A stretch of 64,000 bases of DNA from Streptomyces hyderabadensis (GCF_020404845.1 NZ_JAIOJZ010000029.1:1-64000); one strand, 5' to 3'; counted from the stretch's first letter, positions 44,967-53,387 are shown. Notes: a model not told the origin generated them from the letters alone. Made by a program: numbers and translations.

Positions 44967-45260
44967 TCACAGGCTCCACGACATCGTGTTGTCGGCGGAC
45001 ATGAACGCCACCAGGACCAGCAGGTCGGCGACGCCCAGGCCGAGACCGAGAAGGGCCCGGCCGCGGCGGGCGGTGCCGCGCCAGAGGGCGACGCTCGCCA
45101 GGGCGATGGCGATGGGGCCGAGGAAGACGTTGAGGACGAGCAGGCCGAGCAGGCCGAGCACGAAGGACGCGACGGCCATGCCGTCGGTGTCGTGGATGCC
45201 GGTGCGACGGGTGGTGCGGGGGCTTTCGGTGGTGCGGTGGGCCGGTGCGGTGAGCTGCAT
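44967..45260 (-). CDS. DUF4190 membrane protein
   Basis: A 97-residue protein: a polar N-terminal stretch, then GMAVASFVLGLLGLLVLNVFLGPIAIALASVALWRGTARRG and LLGLGLGVADLLVLVAFM, the DUF4190 double-TM pattern. ATG 45260 has AGGGAG at seven bases. A 55-residue membrane protein gene lies 50 bp upstream on the same strand, and the pair faces a TetR gene. Function unknown. Confidence 0.85.
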   Translation of the reverse strand: MQLTAPAHRTTESPRTTRRTGIHDTDGMAVASFVLGLLGLLVLNVFLGPIAIALASVALWRGTARRGRALLGLGLGVADLLVLVAFMSADNTMSWSL

Positions 45261-45309
45261 GGTGTTCTCCCTGCTGTGCGTCGGTGGACCGGGCGTCGGT
45301 GGAGGTGCG

Positions 45310-45477
45310 TCAGTGGGCGGAGGTGCTCCGTCGGCGGCCGTGCCGCTCGCGGAGGGCGAAGATGCCGAGCCAGACCGCGATGACCAGGCCGGCGGCGACG
45401 GAGAAGGTGAGCGGTGCGTGGGCGACGGTGCCCATGACCAGCCCGAGGAGCAGGAGTGCGACGACGAGAAACAGCAT
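45310..45477 (-). CDS. Very small membrane protein (55 residues)
   Basis: A short frame starting MLFLVVALLLLGLVMGTVAHAP with a second hydrophobic segment FSVAAGLVIAVWLGIFALRE and a basic C-terminal tail. Two TM helices fill it. GGGGG lies nine bases before ATG 45477. Codon bias is consistent with coding. It is the first gene of a pair with DUF4190, downstream of a TetR-controlled divergent promoter. I do not recognise a named family; short two-TM proteins like this accompany DUF4190 genes. Confidence 0.75.
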   Translation of the reverse strand: MLFLVVALLLLGLVMGTVAHAPLTFSVAAGLVIAVWLGIFALRERHGRRRSTSAH

Positions 45478-45516
45478 GGAGCGGATCCCCCAGACTTCGG
45501 TGAACGGTTGTGGTTA

Positions 45517-45586
45517 CAGTTGTTCACTGACTTCTCAGTCTAGCGCGCCGCACGGCTTTTCAATTCCAGAGAACAGTTGTTAACTG
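45517..45586. promoter_or_regulatory. Twin TetR operator half-palindromes
   Basis: CAGTTGTTCACTG (45517-45529) and CAGTTGTTAACTG (45574-45586) share the CAGTTGTT core with palindromic ACTG ends, 57 bp apart, in the gap between the small membrane protein and TetR genes. The second ends seven bases from the TetR start. They are the best candidates for that regulator's sites. Confidence 0.7.
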
Positions 45587-45592
45587 CATGGC

Positions 45593-46219
45593 ATGAGTCA
45601 CACCCCCGGCGTTCGACAGGCGCAGAAGCAGAAGACCCGGCAGGCGCTCCTGGACGCGGCGCTCGGCCTGCTGGAGGAGCAGAGCCTGAGCAGCCTGGGA
45701 CTGCGCGAGGTCACCCGTGCCGTGGGCGTCGCTCCGACCGCCTTCTACCGGCACTTCCACTCCACGGCGGACCTCGGTGTGGCGCTGGTCGAGGAAGCGC
45801 TGGGCAGCCTGCACCCGATGATCCGGACCACGATGGCACCGGCCGAGGACGACGACGAACGCATCGCCCGCGCGGTGGAGTTGATCGCCGGGCATGTGGC
45901 CGCACACCCGGCCCACGTCCGCTTCGTCGCCCGCGAGCGGCACGGCGGGGTGCAGCCGGTACGCCGGGCCATACGGGAGCAACTGGCGCGGTTCGCCGAG
46001 GAGGTGCAGGCCGAGCTGGCCACGGACGCGTCGGCGGCGGGCTGGAGCGAGACCGACCTGCGGATGCTGGCGGGGCTCTACGTCGACCAGATGCTGATCA
46101 CGGCCTCCCTCTTCCTGGAGACGCTGGACGCCCCGGAAGACGAACGCCGCCGGGCCGTCGAGACGGCACGGCGGCAACTGCGGCTGATCAGCGTCGGCCG
46201 CAGACACTGGCTGGACTGA
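45593..46219 (+). CDS. TetR-family regulator
   Basis: A 208-residue regulator with HTH TRQALLDAALGLLEEQSLSSLGLREVTRAVGVAPTAFYRHFHSTADL, and a C-terminal domain like the FabR/QacR-type fatty-acid regulators (PTAFYRHFHS is a FabR-like signature). It is followed convergently by an acyl-CoA thioesterase gene and faces membrane protein genes, fitting a role in lipid or membrane homeostasis (inference). ATG 45593 almost abuts an operator, suggesting autorepression. Confidence 0.9.
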   Translation: MSHTPGVRQAQKQKTRQALLDAALGLLEEQSLSSLGLREVTRAVGVAPTAFYRHFHSTADLGVALVEEALGSLHPMIRTTMAPAEDDDERIARAVELIAGHVAAHPAHVRFVARERHGGVQPVRRAIREQLARFAEEVQAELATDASAAGWSETDLRMLAGLYVDQMLITASLFLETLDAPEDERRRAVETARRQLRLISVGRRHWLD

Positions 46220-46231
46220 GCGGCCCCCGGG

Positions 46232-47092
46232 TCAGCCGAGCCGGACCCGGGCCAGCTGGCGGGACTGGGCGACCAGGCGGTCGGCGCTGTCCCAGACCTC
46301 GGCATCCTCCTCCAGGAAGCCGCCGGCGAGGTTGCGCGTGGTGATGGCGACCCGCAGCGGGCCCGGCGCCGGCCGGCACCGCACGTGCGCGGTCAGCTCG
46401 ACCGTCGGCACCCAGCCCTTGAGCCCCAGCTCGAAGGCGGTCGGGGGCAGCGCGTCCACCGCGAGGAGCAGCGAGAGCGGGTCGGCGTCCCGGCCGTCGG
46501 CGAGGCCGAACCAGGCCCGCATCTCGCCCCGGCCCGAGGGCTGCCCAAGCGCCCAGCCCAGGGTGGCGGGGTCGAGCTTGAGCATCAGCCGGTCGGTGAT
46601 GGCCGAGCTGCCCTCGACGGGGGCCGGGCCGTCCTCCGGGCCGAAGCACTGGTCCATCGGCGGGATCACGGGCGGCTTCGCCGAGGTCCGGACGTCGTCC
46701 GGCAGCGCGTCGAGGTCGCCGTAGGACGCGAGGACGCGGATGCGCTCGACCTCGTTGCCCTCGTCGTCGTACTGGAAGAGGGAGGCTTGGCCGGTGGAGA
46801 GGGTGCGGCCGGTGCGGACGGTCTCGGTGCGCACCACCGCCGGGCCCGGCCGGGAGGCGGTGAGGTAGTGCGCCGAGATGGTGAAGGGGTCGGGGTGCGG
46901 GAGCGCGTCGCCGAGGGCCCGGCCCAGGACGGCCAGCAGATACCCGCCGTTGACGGCGTTGATGATCGTCCAGCCGGCCGACAGGTCGAGGTCGTAGACG
47001 CCGGGGGCGCGTCGGGTGACGGCGGTGTCCCGGTCGAACTCGCTGGCGCCGATGGTGGCCCGTACGGCCGCTGCGGAGGCTGCTTCTGGCAT
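46232..47092 (-). CDS. Acyl-CoA thioesterase (double hot-dog, TesB-like)
   Basis: A 286-residue protein with two hot-dog folds: the first contains AGWTIINAVNGGYLLAVLGRAL and DPFTISAHYLTASRPGPAVV, the second ELTAHVRCRPAPGPLRVAITTRNLAGGFLEEDAEVWD. It hydrolyses acyl-CoA; chain length unknown. ATG 47092 has no good ribosome site. It lies 25 bp after the MerR-type gene on the same strand. Confidence 0.88.
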   Translation of the reverse strand: MPEAASAAAVRATIGASEFDRDTAVTRRAPGVYDLDLSAGWTIINAVNGGYLLAVLGRALGDALPHPDPFTISAHYLTASRPGPAVVRTETVRTGRTLSTGQASLFQYDDEGNEVERIRVLASYGDLDALPDDVRTSAKPPVIPPMDQCFGPEDGPAPVEGSSAITDRLMLKLDPATLGWALGQPSGRGEMRAWFGLADGRDADPLSLLLAVDALPPTAFELGLKGWVPTVELTAHVRCRPAPGPLRVAITTRNLAGGFLEEDAEVWDSADRLVAQSRQLARVRLG

Positions 47093-47117
47093 GACTGCAC
47101 GGTACAACAGGAAACTA

Positions 47118-47861
47118 CTAAGCGGTAGCTTTCCGCGTCCGTTCCCGTGCGCGCAGATACGCGTCCAGTTCCGCCGCGCCGGCCACCATCGCCCTGCCAC
47201 GGGCGGTCACCCGGTCGCGCCACTCGTGCAGGGCGGGCTCCAGCGGCTCCACTCCCCCGGCCGACCTGACCTGGGCGACGACCGCCGCGATCCGCTCCAG
47301 CGGGTAGCCGCCCCGCCTGAGCTGGCGGGCGAGGCGGGCGTCCCGGACGTCGGCCTCGTCGTAACGGCGGTATCCGGTCACCGGGTCGCGCCGCGGGCGC
47401 AGCAGGCCGGCCCGCTCCCACTTGCGCAGGGTCGCGGGCCGGATGCCCAGCTCCGCCGCGAGCGCCCCGATGAACCCGCCGGCGGCCCCGGGCACCGCCC
47501 CGGCCGCCTCGGGCACCAGGTCGCGCAGCGCACCCTGCACGGTCTCCAGCGTCCGCCGGTCGTCGAGCAGCCGGGCGTGGCTCTCGTCGATCAACCGGAG
47601 CGCTTCGTCCACCGCGCCGTCGTTCACCTCCCGCAGCACCGCCGCCGCCGTCCGGTGGCCGTGGCCCGCCAGCAGGGCGAGGAACGCGGCCAGGGCGTGG
47701 GCGTGCAGCGGAGTGTAGACGCGGTAGCCGTGGGCCGTGCGCTCGGCGGCCGGGAGGATGCCGGCCGCCTCGTAGTTCCTGACCGCCTGTGCCGACAGAC
47801 CGTGCGGACGGGCCAGGTCGACCGGCCTGAGCCGACCCCCGTTTTGAAGGTTGGCGGCCAA
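47118..47861 (-). CDS. Double-MerR-domain regulator
   Basis: Unusual regulator with two MerR-type HTH domains: one at the start (RPVDLARPHGLSAQAVRNYEAAGILPAAERTAHGYRVY) and another in the C-terminal half (ALAAELGIRPATLRKWERAGLLRPRRDPVTGYRRYDEADV), joined by a helical segment. Ordinary MerR proteins have one HTH and dimerise. It faces an erythromycin-esterase-like gene. I chose TTG 47861, with GGAGG ten bases upstream; GTG 47870 is the alternative (250 residues). Both give roughly 247-250 residues. Confidence 0.88.
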   Translation of the reverse strand: MAANLQNGGRLRPVDLARPHGLSAQAVRNYEAAGILPAAERTAHGYRVYTPLHAHALAAFLALLAGHGHRTAAAVLREVNDGAVDEALRLIDESHARLLDDRRTLETVQGALRDLVPEAAGAVPGAAGGFIGALAAELGIRPATLRKWERAGLLRPRRDPVTGYRRYDEADVRDARLARQLRRGGYPLERIAAVVAQVRSAGGVEPLEPALHEWRDRVTARGRAMVAGAAELDAYLRARERTRKATA

Positions 47862-47889
47862 AGTTCCCACACCTCCGCGGCCAGGTTTC

Positions 47890-47916
47890 AACCGAAGGTT
47901 CAACGATAGCGTTGAA
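47890..47916. promoter_or_regulatory. Inverted repeat before the erythromycin-esterase-like gene
   Basis: TTCAACG (47899-47905) and CGTTGAA (47910-47916) form perfect 7-bp arms around ATAG, three bases before the ATG; AACCGAAGGTT (47890-47900) overlaps as a second palindrome, and TTCAAAAC/GTTTTGAA echoes occur in the MerR start. The spacing suits a regulator site within a MerR-type promoter. Confidence 0.65.
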
Positions 47917-47919
47917 TGC

Positions 47920-49122
47920 ATGGCCGAACGCATCCAGGACATCGCCCGTCCCCTCGACGCCGCCGCCCTGTTGCGGCTGCTCCCGGCACCGCCCCGGCTG
48001 CTCGCCCTGGGCGAGCCCACCCACGGCGAGGACGCCCTGCTCGACGTGCGCAACGACGTCTTCCGGCAACTCGTCGAGCAGCACGGCTACCGGACGATCG
48101 CGATCGAGAGCGACTGCCTGAAAGGGCTGGTCGTGGACGACTACGTCACCCGGGGCCGCGGCACCCTCGACGAGGTCATGGCGCACGGGTTCAGCCACCC
48201 CTGGGGGCCGAGCGCACCCAACCGGGAGCTGGTGCGCTGGATGCGCGCCCACAACGAGGACCGGCCCGCTGACGAGCGGATCCGCTTCGCCGGCTTCGAC
48301 GGCCCGCTGGAGATCACCGGCGCCGCGAGCCCCCGCCAGTCCCTCACCGCGCTCCACGGATACCTGTCGGCCGAGGTGGACCCGGCCCTGCTCCCCTGCA
48401 CCGCCGAGACGCTGGACCGCCTGCTCGGGGCCGACGACCGGTGGACCGAGCCCGCGGCGATGACGGACCCGGCCCGCTCGGTCGGGCGCTCGGCAGGGGC
48501 CGGGGAGCTGCGGACGCTCGCCGCCGACCTGGTGTCGCTGCTGGCGGAGCAGGCACCGCACCTGCTCGCGACCGGCCCGCGTGACGACTGGGACCGGGCG
48601 CGCCTGCACGGACGTACCGCCACCGGACTGCTGACCTACCACTACTGGATGGCCGACGCCTCCCCGGCCCGCATGACCAGGATGCTGGGCGTGCGGGACC
48701 GGATGATGGCCGGCAACCTCCTCGCGCTCGCCGAGCGCGGGCCCACGCTGGTCCACGCCCACAACGCCCACCTCCAGCGCGAGCGGAGTTCGATGCGGAT
48801 GTGGCAGGGCCCGGTGGAATGGTGGAGCGCCGGTGCGCTCGTCGACGCCCGGCTCGGCGGGGAGTACGCCTTCGTGGCCACGGCGCTCGGCACGATCCGG
48901 CACCAGGGCGTGGACACCCCGCCGCCGGACACCGTCGAGGGGCTCCTGTACGCGCTTGCCCAGGACCCCTGCGTCGTCGGCGCCGGGCGGCTGGCCGAGG
49001 CCCTCGGCGACCCGCGGCCCGCGCCCCGGGTCTCCCCCTGGTACGGCTACGCCCCGCTCGACCCCGGCCACCTGGACTCGGTGGACGGCGTCGTCTTCGT
49101 CAGGGACATGCCCCGCCCCTAG
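47920..49122 (+). CDS. Erythromycin-esterase-family protein
   Basis: A 400-residue EreA/B-like hydrolase. Key residues: LALGEPTHGEDALLDVRND with the catalytic His (GExTHG), IAIESDC with Glu, and VHAHNAHLQRERSSMRMW with the C-terminal His. Ere enzymes hydrolyse the macrolide lactone; many family members outside resistance islands have other esterase roles, so macrolide activity is not established. The divergent double-MerR regulator may sense its substrate. ATG 47920 lies three bases after an inverted repeat and has no ribosome site, so the message is probably leaderless. Confidence 0.85.
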   Translation: MAERIQDIARPLDAAALLRLLPAPPRLLALGEPTHGEDALLDVRNDVFRQLVEQHGYRTIAIESDCLKGLVVDDYVTRGRGTLDEVMAHGFSHPWGPSAPNRELVRWMRAHNEDRPADERIRFAGFDGPLEITGAASPRQSLTALHGYLSAEVDPALLPCTAETLDRLLGADDRWTEPAAMTDPARSVGRSAGAGELRTLAADLVSLLAEQAPHLLATGPRDDWDRARLHGRTATGLLTYHYWMADASPARMTRMLGVRDRMMAGNLLALAERGPTLVHAHNAHLQRERSSMRMWQGPVEWWSAGALVDARLGGEYAFVATALGTIRHQGVDTPPPDTVEGLLYALAQDPCVVGAGRLAEALGDPRPAPRVSPWYGYAPLDPGHLDSVDGVVFVRDMPRP

Positions 49123-49129
49123 GGCCTGC

Positions 49130-49789
49130 TCAGTCCCCCTCCACCACCGTCGACCTGCGATTCCAGGCGCGCGGGGCCCGCCAGTGGTAGCGCAGGGCGA
49201 GCAGCCGCAGCACGAAGGCCGTGACGACCGCGAGCCCGCTGGTGAACGGGGTGAGCGCCTCGTAGCGGATGCACAGGGCGACCATCGCCGAGCCGACGAT
49301 CGCCGGGACGGCGTACAGGTCGCGGTCCCAGCGCAGCAGCGAGGGCACCTCGTTGGCCAGCACGTCGCGCAGGACGCCGCCGCCGACCGCGGTGGTCAGG
49401 CCCAGGCAGGCGGAGGCGGTCAGGCCGAGGCCGTAGTCGTACGCCTTGGTGGTGCCGGCGACGCAGAACAGGCCGAGCCCGGCCGCGTCGAAGATGTTCA
49501 CGCCGGTCTGCAGGCGCTCCACGTGCGGGTGGAGGAAGAAGACCAGCAGGGTCGCGAGCAACGGGGTGAGGAAGTACCCGAGGTCGGTGAAGGCGGCGGG
49601 CGGCACCGCGCCGATCACCAGGTCCCGGAACAGCCCGCCGCCGAGTGCGGTGACCTCGGCGAGGACGGCGATGCCGAAGACGTCGAAGTTCTTGCGTACG
49701 GCCAGCAGCGCGCCGGAGATGGCGAAGACGAAGATGCCGACCAGGTCGAGCGTGTGCTGGACGGTGGGGCTGAAGAGTTGCTCGTACAC
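49130..49789 (-). CDS. TRIC-family membrane channel (UPF0126)
   Basis: A 219-residue membrane protein with seven hydrophobic segments in two repeats: LVGIFVFAISGALLAVRKNFDVFGI ... ALGGGLFRDLVIG and IFDAAGLGLFCVAGTTKA ... AVGGGVLRDVLANEVP, the double GGG-R-D signature of the UPF0126/TRIC group (trimeric intracellular cation channels; glycine uptake suggested for some). Start GTG 49789 (VYEQLFSPTVQHTLDLVG) fits the family; the open frame continues upstream into a terminator hairpin, so longer starts are unlikely. Confidence 0.85.
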   Translation of the reverse strand: MYEQLFSPTVQHTLDLVGIFVFAISGALLAVRKNFDVFGIAVLAEVTALGGGLFRDLVIGAVPPAAFTDLGYFLTPLLATLLVFFLHPHVERLQTGVNIFDAAGLGLFCVAGTTKAYDYGLGLTASACLGLTTAVGGGVLRDVLANEVPSLLRWDRDLYAVPAIVGSAMVALCIRYEALTPFTSGLAVVTAFVLRLLALRYHWRAPRAWNRRSTVVEGD

Positions 49790-49810
49790 CCTTCCATTCT
49801 TACTCGACAG

Positions 49811-49845
49811 TGAGCCCCTGCCTTGCAAACGAAGGCAGGGGCTCA
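49811..49845 (-). terminator. Terminator of the peptide-transporter operon
   Basis: TGAGCCCCTGCCTT (49811-49824) pairs perfectly with AAGGCAGGGGCTCA (49832-49845): 14-bp arms, 7-base loop, 23 bp after the last ABC gene. Confidence 0.9.
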
Positions 49846-49867
49846 GTGGCAGGGCGGGTGAGTGAGG

Positions 49868-51163
49868 TCACTTCCCCTTGGCGGGGGGCTCCTCGCCGGC
49901 AGCGGGCTCGTCGCCGCTCTCGGCGGAGGGCTGGTCGCCGTCCGGCTCGGCGCCCTCAGCGGCCTCGGCCTCGGTGGTCTCGCTCTCGGTCGGCTCGGCC
50001 TCCGCGCCCTCGACCTCCGCGGCCACCGCCGCCGAGGTGGCCGCCGACTCGGCCAGCGCCTCCTCCGACACCAGCTCCGCCGCCTCCTTCGCGGCGGAGA
50101 GCAGGACGACGTCCTGCGGGGCCTGGTCCTCGAAGTTCTCCGGGTGGTGGCAGGCCACCTGCTGGCCCGGCCGCAGCTCCTTGAGCGGCGGCTCGGTGGT
50201 GGTGCAGATCTGCGTCGCCTTCCAGCACCGGGTGTGGAAGCGGCAGCCGCTCGGCGGGGCGATCGGCGAGGGCACGTCGCCCTTGAGCAGGATGCGCTCG
50301 CTCTTGGCCGACTTGCGGGCCGGATCCGGGATCGGGACGGCCGACATCAGCGCCTTGGTGTACGGGTGCATCGGCGTCTTGTAGAGCAGGTCGCGGTCGG
50401 CCAGCTCCATGATCTTGCCGAGATACATCACCGCGATGCGGTCCGAGACGTGCCGGACGACGGACAGGTCGTGCGCGATGATCACGTACGTCAGGCCCAG
50501 CTCGCTCTGGAGGTCGTCGAGCAGGTTGACGACCTGGGCCTGGATCGACACGTCGAGCGCGGAGACCGGCTCGTCGGCCACGACCAGCTTCGGGTTGAGC
50601 GCGAGCGCCCGGGCGATGCCGATGCGCTGGCGCTGACCGCCGGAGAACTCGTGCGGGTAGCGGTTGTAGTGCTCGGGGTTGAGACCGACCACCGACAGCA
50701 GCCGCTGGACCTCCTTCTTGACCCCGCCCTCGGGCTGCACGCCCTGGAGCTTGAAGGGGGCGCTGACGATCGTGCCGATGGTGTGGCGCGGGTTCAGCGA
50801 GGAGTACGGATCCTGGAAGATCATCTGCACGTCGCGGCGCAGCGGACGCATGCCGCCGACCCCGAGGTGGGTGATGTCCTTGCCCTGGAACTCGACCTTG
50901 CCCGCGGTCGGCTCCAGCAGCCGGGTGATCAGCCGGCCCATGGTCGACTTGCCGCAGCCGGACTCGCCCACGACGCCCAGCGTCTCGCCGGCCTTGACCT
51001 CGAAGTCGATGCCGTCGACGGCGCGGACCGCGCCGACCTGGCGCTGCAGCAGGCCCTTCTTGATCGGGAAGTGCTTCTGCAGCCCGGTGACCTTCAGCAG
51101 GGTGTCACCGGGGGCGGCGTCCTTGGTGAGGGTGGTGCCGCTGGTCTGTGCGGGGATGGTCAC
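49868..51163 (-). CDS. Oligopeptide ABC transporter ATP-binding protein (OppF/DppF-like)
   Basis: Second ATPase of the peptide importer, 431 residues. Walker A GVVGESGCGKSTMGRL, signature SGGQRQRIGIARALALNPKLVVADEPVSALD, and the OppF-type C-terminal Fe-S/Cys region (SGCRFHTRCWKATQICTTTEPPLKEL...VACHHPE). The last ~80 residues are an odd Glu/Ala-rich acidic tail (ESAATSAAVAAEVEGAEAE...) not seen in most homologues. GTG 51163 follows AGAGG at eight bases; GTG 51190, overlapping the OppD stop, is the alternative. Confidence 0.95.
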   Translation of the reverse strand: MTIPAQTSGTTLTKDAAPGDTLLKVTGLQKHFPIKKGLLQRQVGAVRAVDGIDFEVKAGETLGVVGESGCGKSTMGRLITRLLEPTAGKVEFQGKDITHLGVGGMRPLRRDVQMIFQDPYSSLNPRHTIGTIVSAPFKLQGVQPEGGVKKEVQRLLSVVGLNPEHYNRYPHEFSGGQRQRIGIARALALNPKLVVADEPVSALDVSIQAQVVNLLDDLQSELGLTYVIIAHDLSVVRHVSDRIAVMYLGKIMELADRDLLYKTPMHPYTKALMSAVPIPDPARKSAKSERILLKGDVPSPIAPPSGCRFHTRCWKATQICTTTEPPLKELRPGQQVACHHPENFEDQAPQDVVLLSAAKEAAELVSEEALAESAATSAAVAAEVEGAEAEPTESETTEAEAAEGAEPDGDQPSAESGDEPAAGEEPPAKGK

Positions 51164-51186
51164 CGCTTTGTCCTCTGCCTGGTCGC

Positions 51187-52284
51187 TCACAGCTTCGGCG
51201 CAATCTCTTCGGTCCAGATACGCTCCCGCTGCTCCTGCGACATGTGGCAGGCGGCCCAGTGCTTGCTGCCGACCTCGGTCAGCTCGGGGCGGACCGTGCG
51301 GGTGACGTCGTCCTTGGGCACGTCGGCGTACGGGCAGCGCGGGTTGAAGGCGCAGCCGGACGGGAGGTTGATGAGGGAGGGCGGCGAGCCCTTGACCGGG
51401 ATCAGGCGCTCCTGCTGGTCGCGGTCGAGCCGCGGCATCGAGCCCAGCAGGCCCCAGGTGTAGGGGTGCCGGGGCTCGTAGAACACCTTCTCCGCCGGAC
51501 CGCGCTCCACGCACCGGCCGCCGTACATCACCAGCAGGTCGTCGGCCAGCTCGGCGACGACGCCCAGGTCGTGGGTGATGATGATGACCGCGGAGCCGAA
51601 CTCCTTCTGCAGGTCCCGGATGAGGTCCAGGATCTGCGCCTGGACGGTGACGTCCAGGGCGGTGGTCGGCTCGTCCGCGATGAGCAGCTCGGGGTTGTTC
51701 ACCAGCGACATCGCGATCATCGCACGCTGGCGCATACCGCCGGAGAACTCGTGCGGGTAGCTGTCCACCCGCTTGTCGGGCTGCGGGATGCCGACCCGGT
51801 CGAGCATCTCCACCGCGCGGCGCTTGGCGGTCTTCTTGTCCACCTTGTGGTGGATGCGGTACGCCTCCACGATCTGCTGGCCGATCGTGTAGTACGGGTG
51901 CAGCGCGGACAGCGGATCCTGGAAGATCATCGCCATCTCGCGGCCGCGCAGCTTGCGTACGTGGTCGGGGTCGGCGGACAGCAGCTCGGTGCCGTCCAGC
52001 CAGATCTCGCCCGATATCTGCGCCTTGCGCTTGCCGTACTGGCCGGCGGTGTGCAGACCCATGATGCCGAGCGAGGTCACCGACTTGCCGGAGCCGGACT
52101 CGCCCACGATGCCGAGGGTCTTGCCCTTCTCCAGCTGGAAGGAGAGCCCGTCGACGGACTTGACCAGGCCGTCGTCGGTGGGGAAGTGGACCTTGAGGTC
52201 GCGTACTTCCAGGAAGGCGGTCGGCGCGGGCGAGGTGCCGGTGGGCTCGCCCACCGCGGCCCCGCTCTTGCTCAGTTCGGTCAT
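51187..52284 (-). CDS. Oligopeptide ABC transporter ATP-binding protein (OppD/DppD-like)
   Basis: First ATPase of the importer, 365 residues: Walker A GIVGESGSGKSVTSLGIM, signature FSGGMRQRAMIAMSLVNNPELLIADEPTTALD, and the C-terminal OppD extension with conserved Cys (SGCAFNPRCPYADVPKDD...HWAACHMSQEQ), where many homologues bind a [4Fe-4S] cluster. ATG 52284 overlaps the permease stop by four bases (ATGA), so translation is coupled. Confidence 0.96.
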   Translation of the reverse strand: MTELSKSGAAVGEPTGTSPAPTAFLEVRDLKVHFPTDDGLVKSVDGLSFQLEKGKTLGIVGESGSGKSVTSLGIMGLHTAGQYGKRKAQISGEIWLDGTELLSADPDHVRKLRGREMAMIFQDPLSALHPYYTIGQQIVEAYRIHHKVDKKTAKRRAVEMLDRVGIPQPDKRVDSYPHEFSGGMRQRAMIAMSLVNNPELLIADEPTTALDVTVQAQILDLIRDLQKEFGSAVIIITHDLGVVAELADDLLVMYGGRCVERGPAEKVFYEPRHPYTWGLLGSMPRLDRDQQERLIPVKGSPPSLINLPSGCAFNPRCPYADVPKDDVTRTVRPELTEVGSKHWAACHMSQEQRERIWTEEIAPKL

Positions 52285-53279
52285 GCGAGCCTCACTCGGG
52301 GGTCGATCACGGCGTACAGGACGTCCACCACGAGGTTGGCGATCAGCACCGCGAGAGAAGTGATCAGTACGACGCCCAGGATAAAGGGCAGGTCGTGGTT
52401 CTGGATCGCGTCCAGCACCTTCTGGCCGAGGCCGGGGAGGCTGAACGTGGTCTCGGTCAGGATCGCGCCGCCCATCAGGGCGCCGAGGTCCATGCCGAGC
52501 ATGGTGAGCAGCGGGGTCAGGGTCGAGCGCATCGCGTGCTTGCTGATGACGACCTGTTCCTTGAGGCCCTTGGCCCGCGCGGTGCGGATGTAGTCCTCGC
52601 CGAGGATCTCCAGCATGGTGGCGCGGGTGATCCGGGCGTACATCGCGGCGTAGAGGAAGGCCAGCGTGATCCAGGGCAGGATCATGCCGCCGAGCCAGCC
52701 GCTGAAGCTCTCCTCGAGCGGTACGAACTCGCCGTCGATCCAGCCCAGTCCGTAGGAGAAGATCGCCAGGCTGAGCAGACCGGTGAAGTAGATGGGGAGG
52801 GAGACACCCGCCAGGGCGACGACCATCGCGCCGCGGTCCCACAGCGTGCCGCGCTTGAGCGCGGAGAGCACACCGGCGGCCACGCCGAAGATCAGCCACA
52901 GCACGGCGGCGCCGAGCGCGAGGGCCAGGGTCACCGGGAAACGCTCGGTCAGCACCGGCCAGACCGACTGCTCGGTCTTGAAGGAGTAGCCGAAGCAGGG
53001 CGCGGCGCAGTGGGTCACGTCGCCGCCGGCCGCGTAGGTACGGCCCGCGAAGATGCCCTTGAAGAACTCCCAGGCCTGGACGAAGACCGGGTCGCCCAGA
53101 CCCAGCTTCTGCCGCACCCCCTCGACGGCGGCGGGGTCCGCCTGCTTGCCGACGAAGTTCAGGGCGATGTCGACCCCGGCCCACTTGGGGACGAGGAAGA
53201 AGATGCAGAAGACCACCAGGATGATGACCACGAGCATCACTGCGGCGGCGAACAGCCGCCTGATGAGGTAAGCGAGCAC
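52281..53279 (-). CDS. Oligopeptide ABC transporter permease (OppB/DppB-like)
   Basis: Inner-membrane permease, 332 residues, about six TMs (LIRRLFAAAVMLVVIILVVFCIFFLVPKW at the start). The EAA loop reads EDYIRTARAKGLKEQVVISKHAMRSTLTPLLT, the ATPase contact of the family. GTG 53279 has only a weak ribosome site and follows a strong hairpin after the binding-protein gene, so its level is probably lower than that of the binding protein. Confidence 0.95.
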   Translation of the reverse strand: MLAYLIRRLFAAAVMLVVIILVVFCIFFLVPKWAGVDIALNFVGKQADPAAVEGVRQKLGLGDPVFVQAWEFFKGIFAGRTYAAGGDVTHCAAPCFGYSFKTEQSVWPVLTERFPVTLALALGAAVLWLIFGVAAGVLSALKRGTLWDRGAMVVALAGVSLPIYFTGLLSLAIFSYGLGWIDGEFVPLEESFSGWLGGMILPWITLAFLYAAMYARITRATMLEILGEDYIRTARAKGLKEQVVISKHAMRSTLTPLLTMLGMDLGALMGGAILTETTFSLPGLGQKVLDAIQNHDLPFILGVVLITSLAVLIANLVVDVLYAVIDPRVRLA

Positions 53280-53299
53280 GGGTTGCGGCCCGCTGCGCC

Positions 53300-53334
53300 C
53301 CGCGGGCCGCCGGAGGTTGTCCGGCGGCCCGCGG
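53300..53334 (-). terminator. Intraoperon hairpin between binding protein and permease genes
   Basis: CCGCGGGCCGCCGG (53300-53313) pairs perfectly with CCGGCGGCCCGCGG (53321-53334), 7-base loop, in the 108-bp gap. It can act as a partial terminator or mRNA 3'-end stabiliser so that the binding protein is made in excess. Confidence 0.75.
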
Positions 53335-53387
53335 TCACGCCGCGCCGGCCTTCACCTGCCTTTCGTGCCGTACGGCGGGTGTACCGG

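Noticed and set aside
47920..49122. Macrolide resistance island
   Set aside because: Base composition and codon use are like the neighbours and no mobile genes flank it; a chromosomal family member is more likely.
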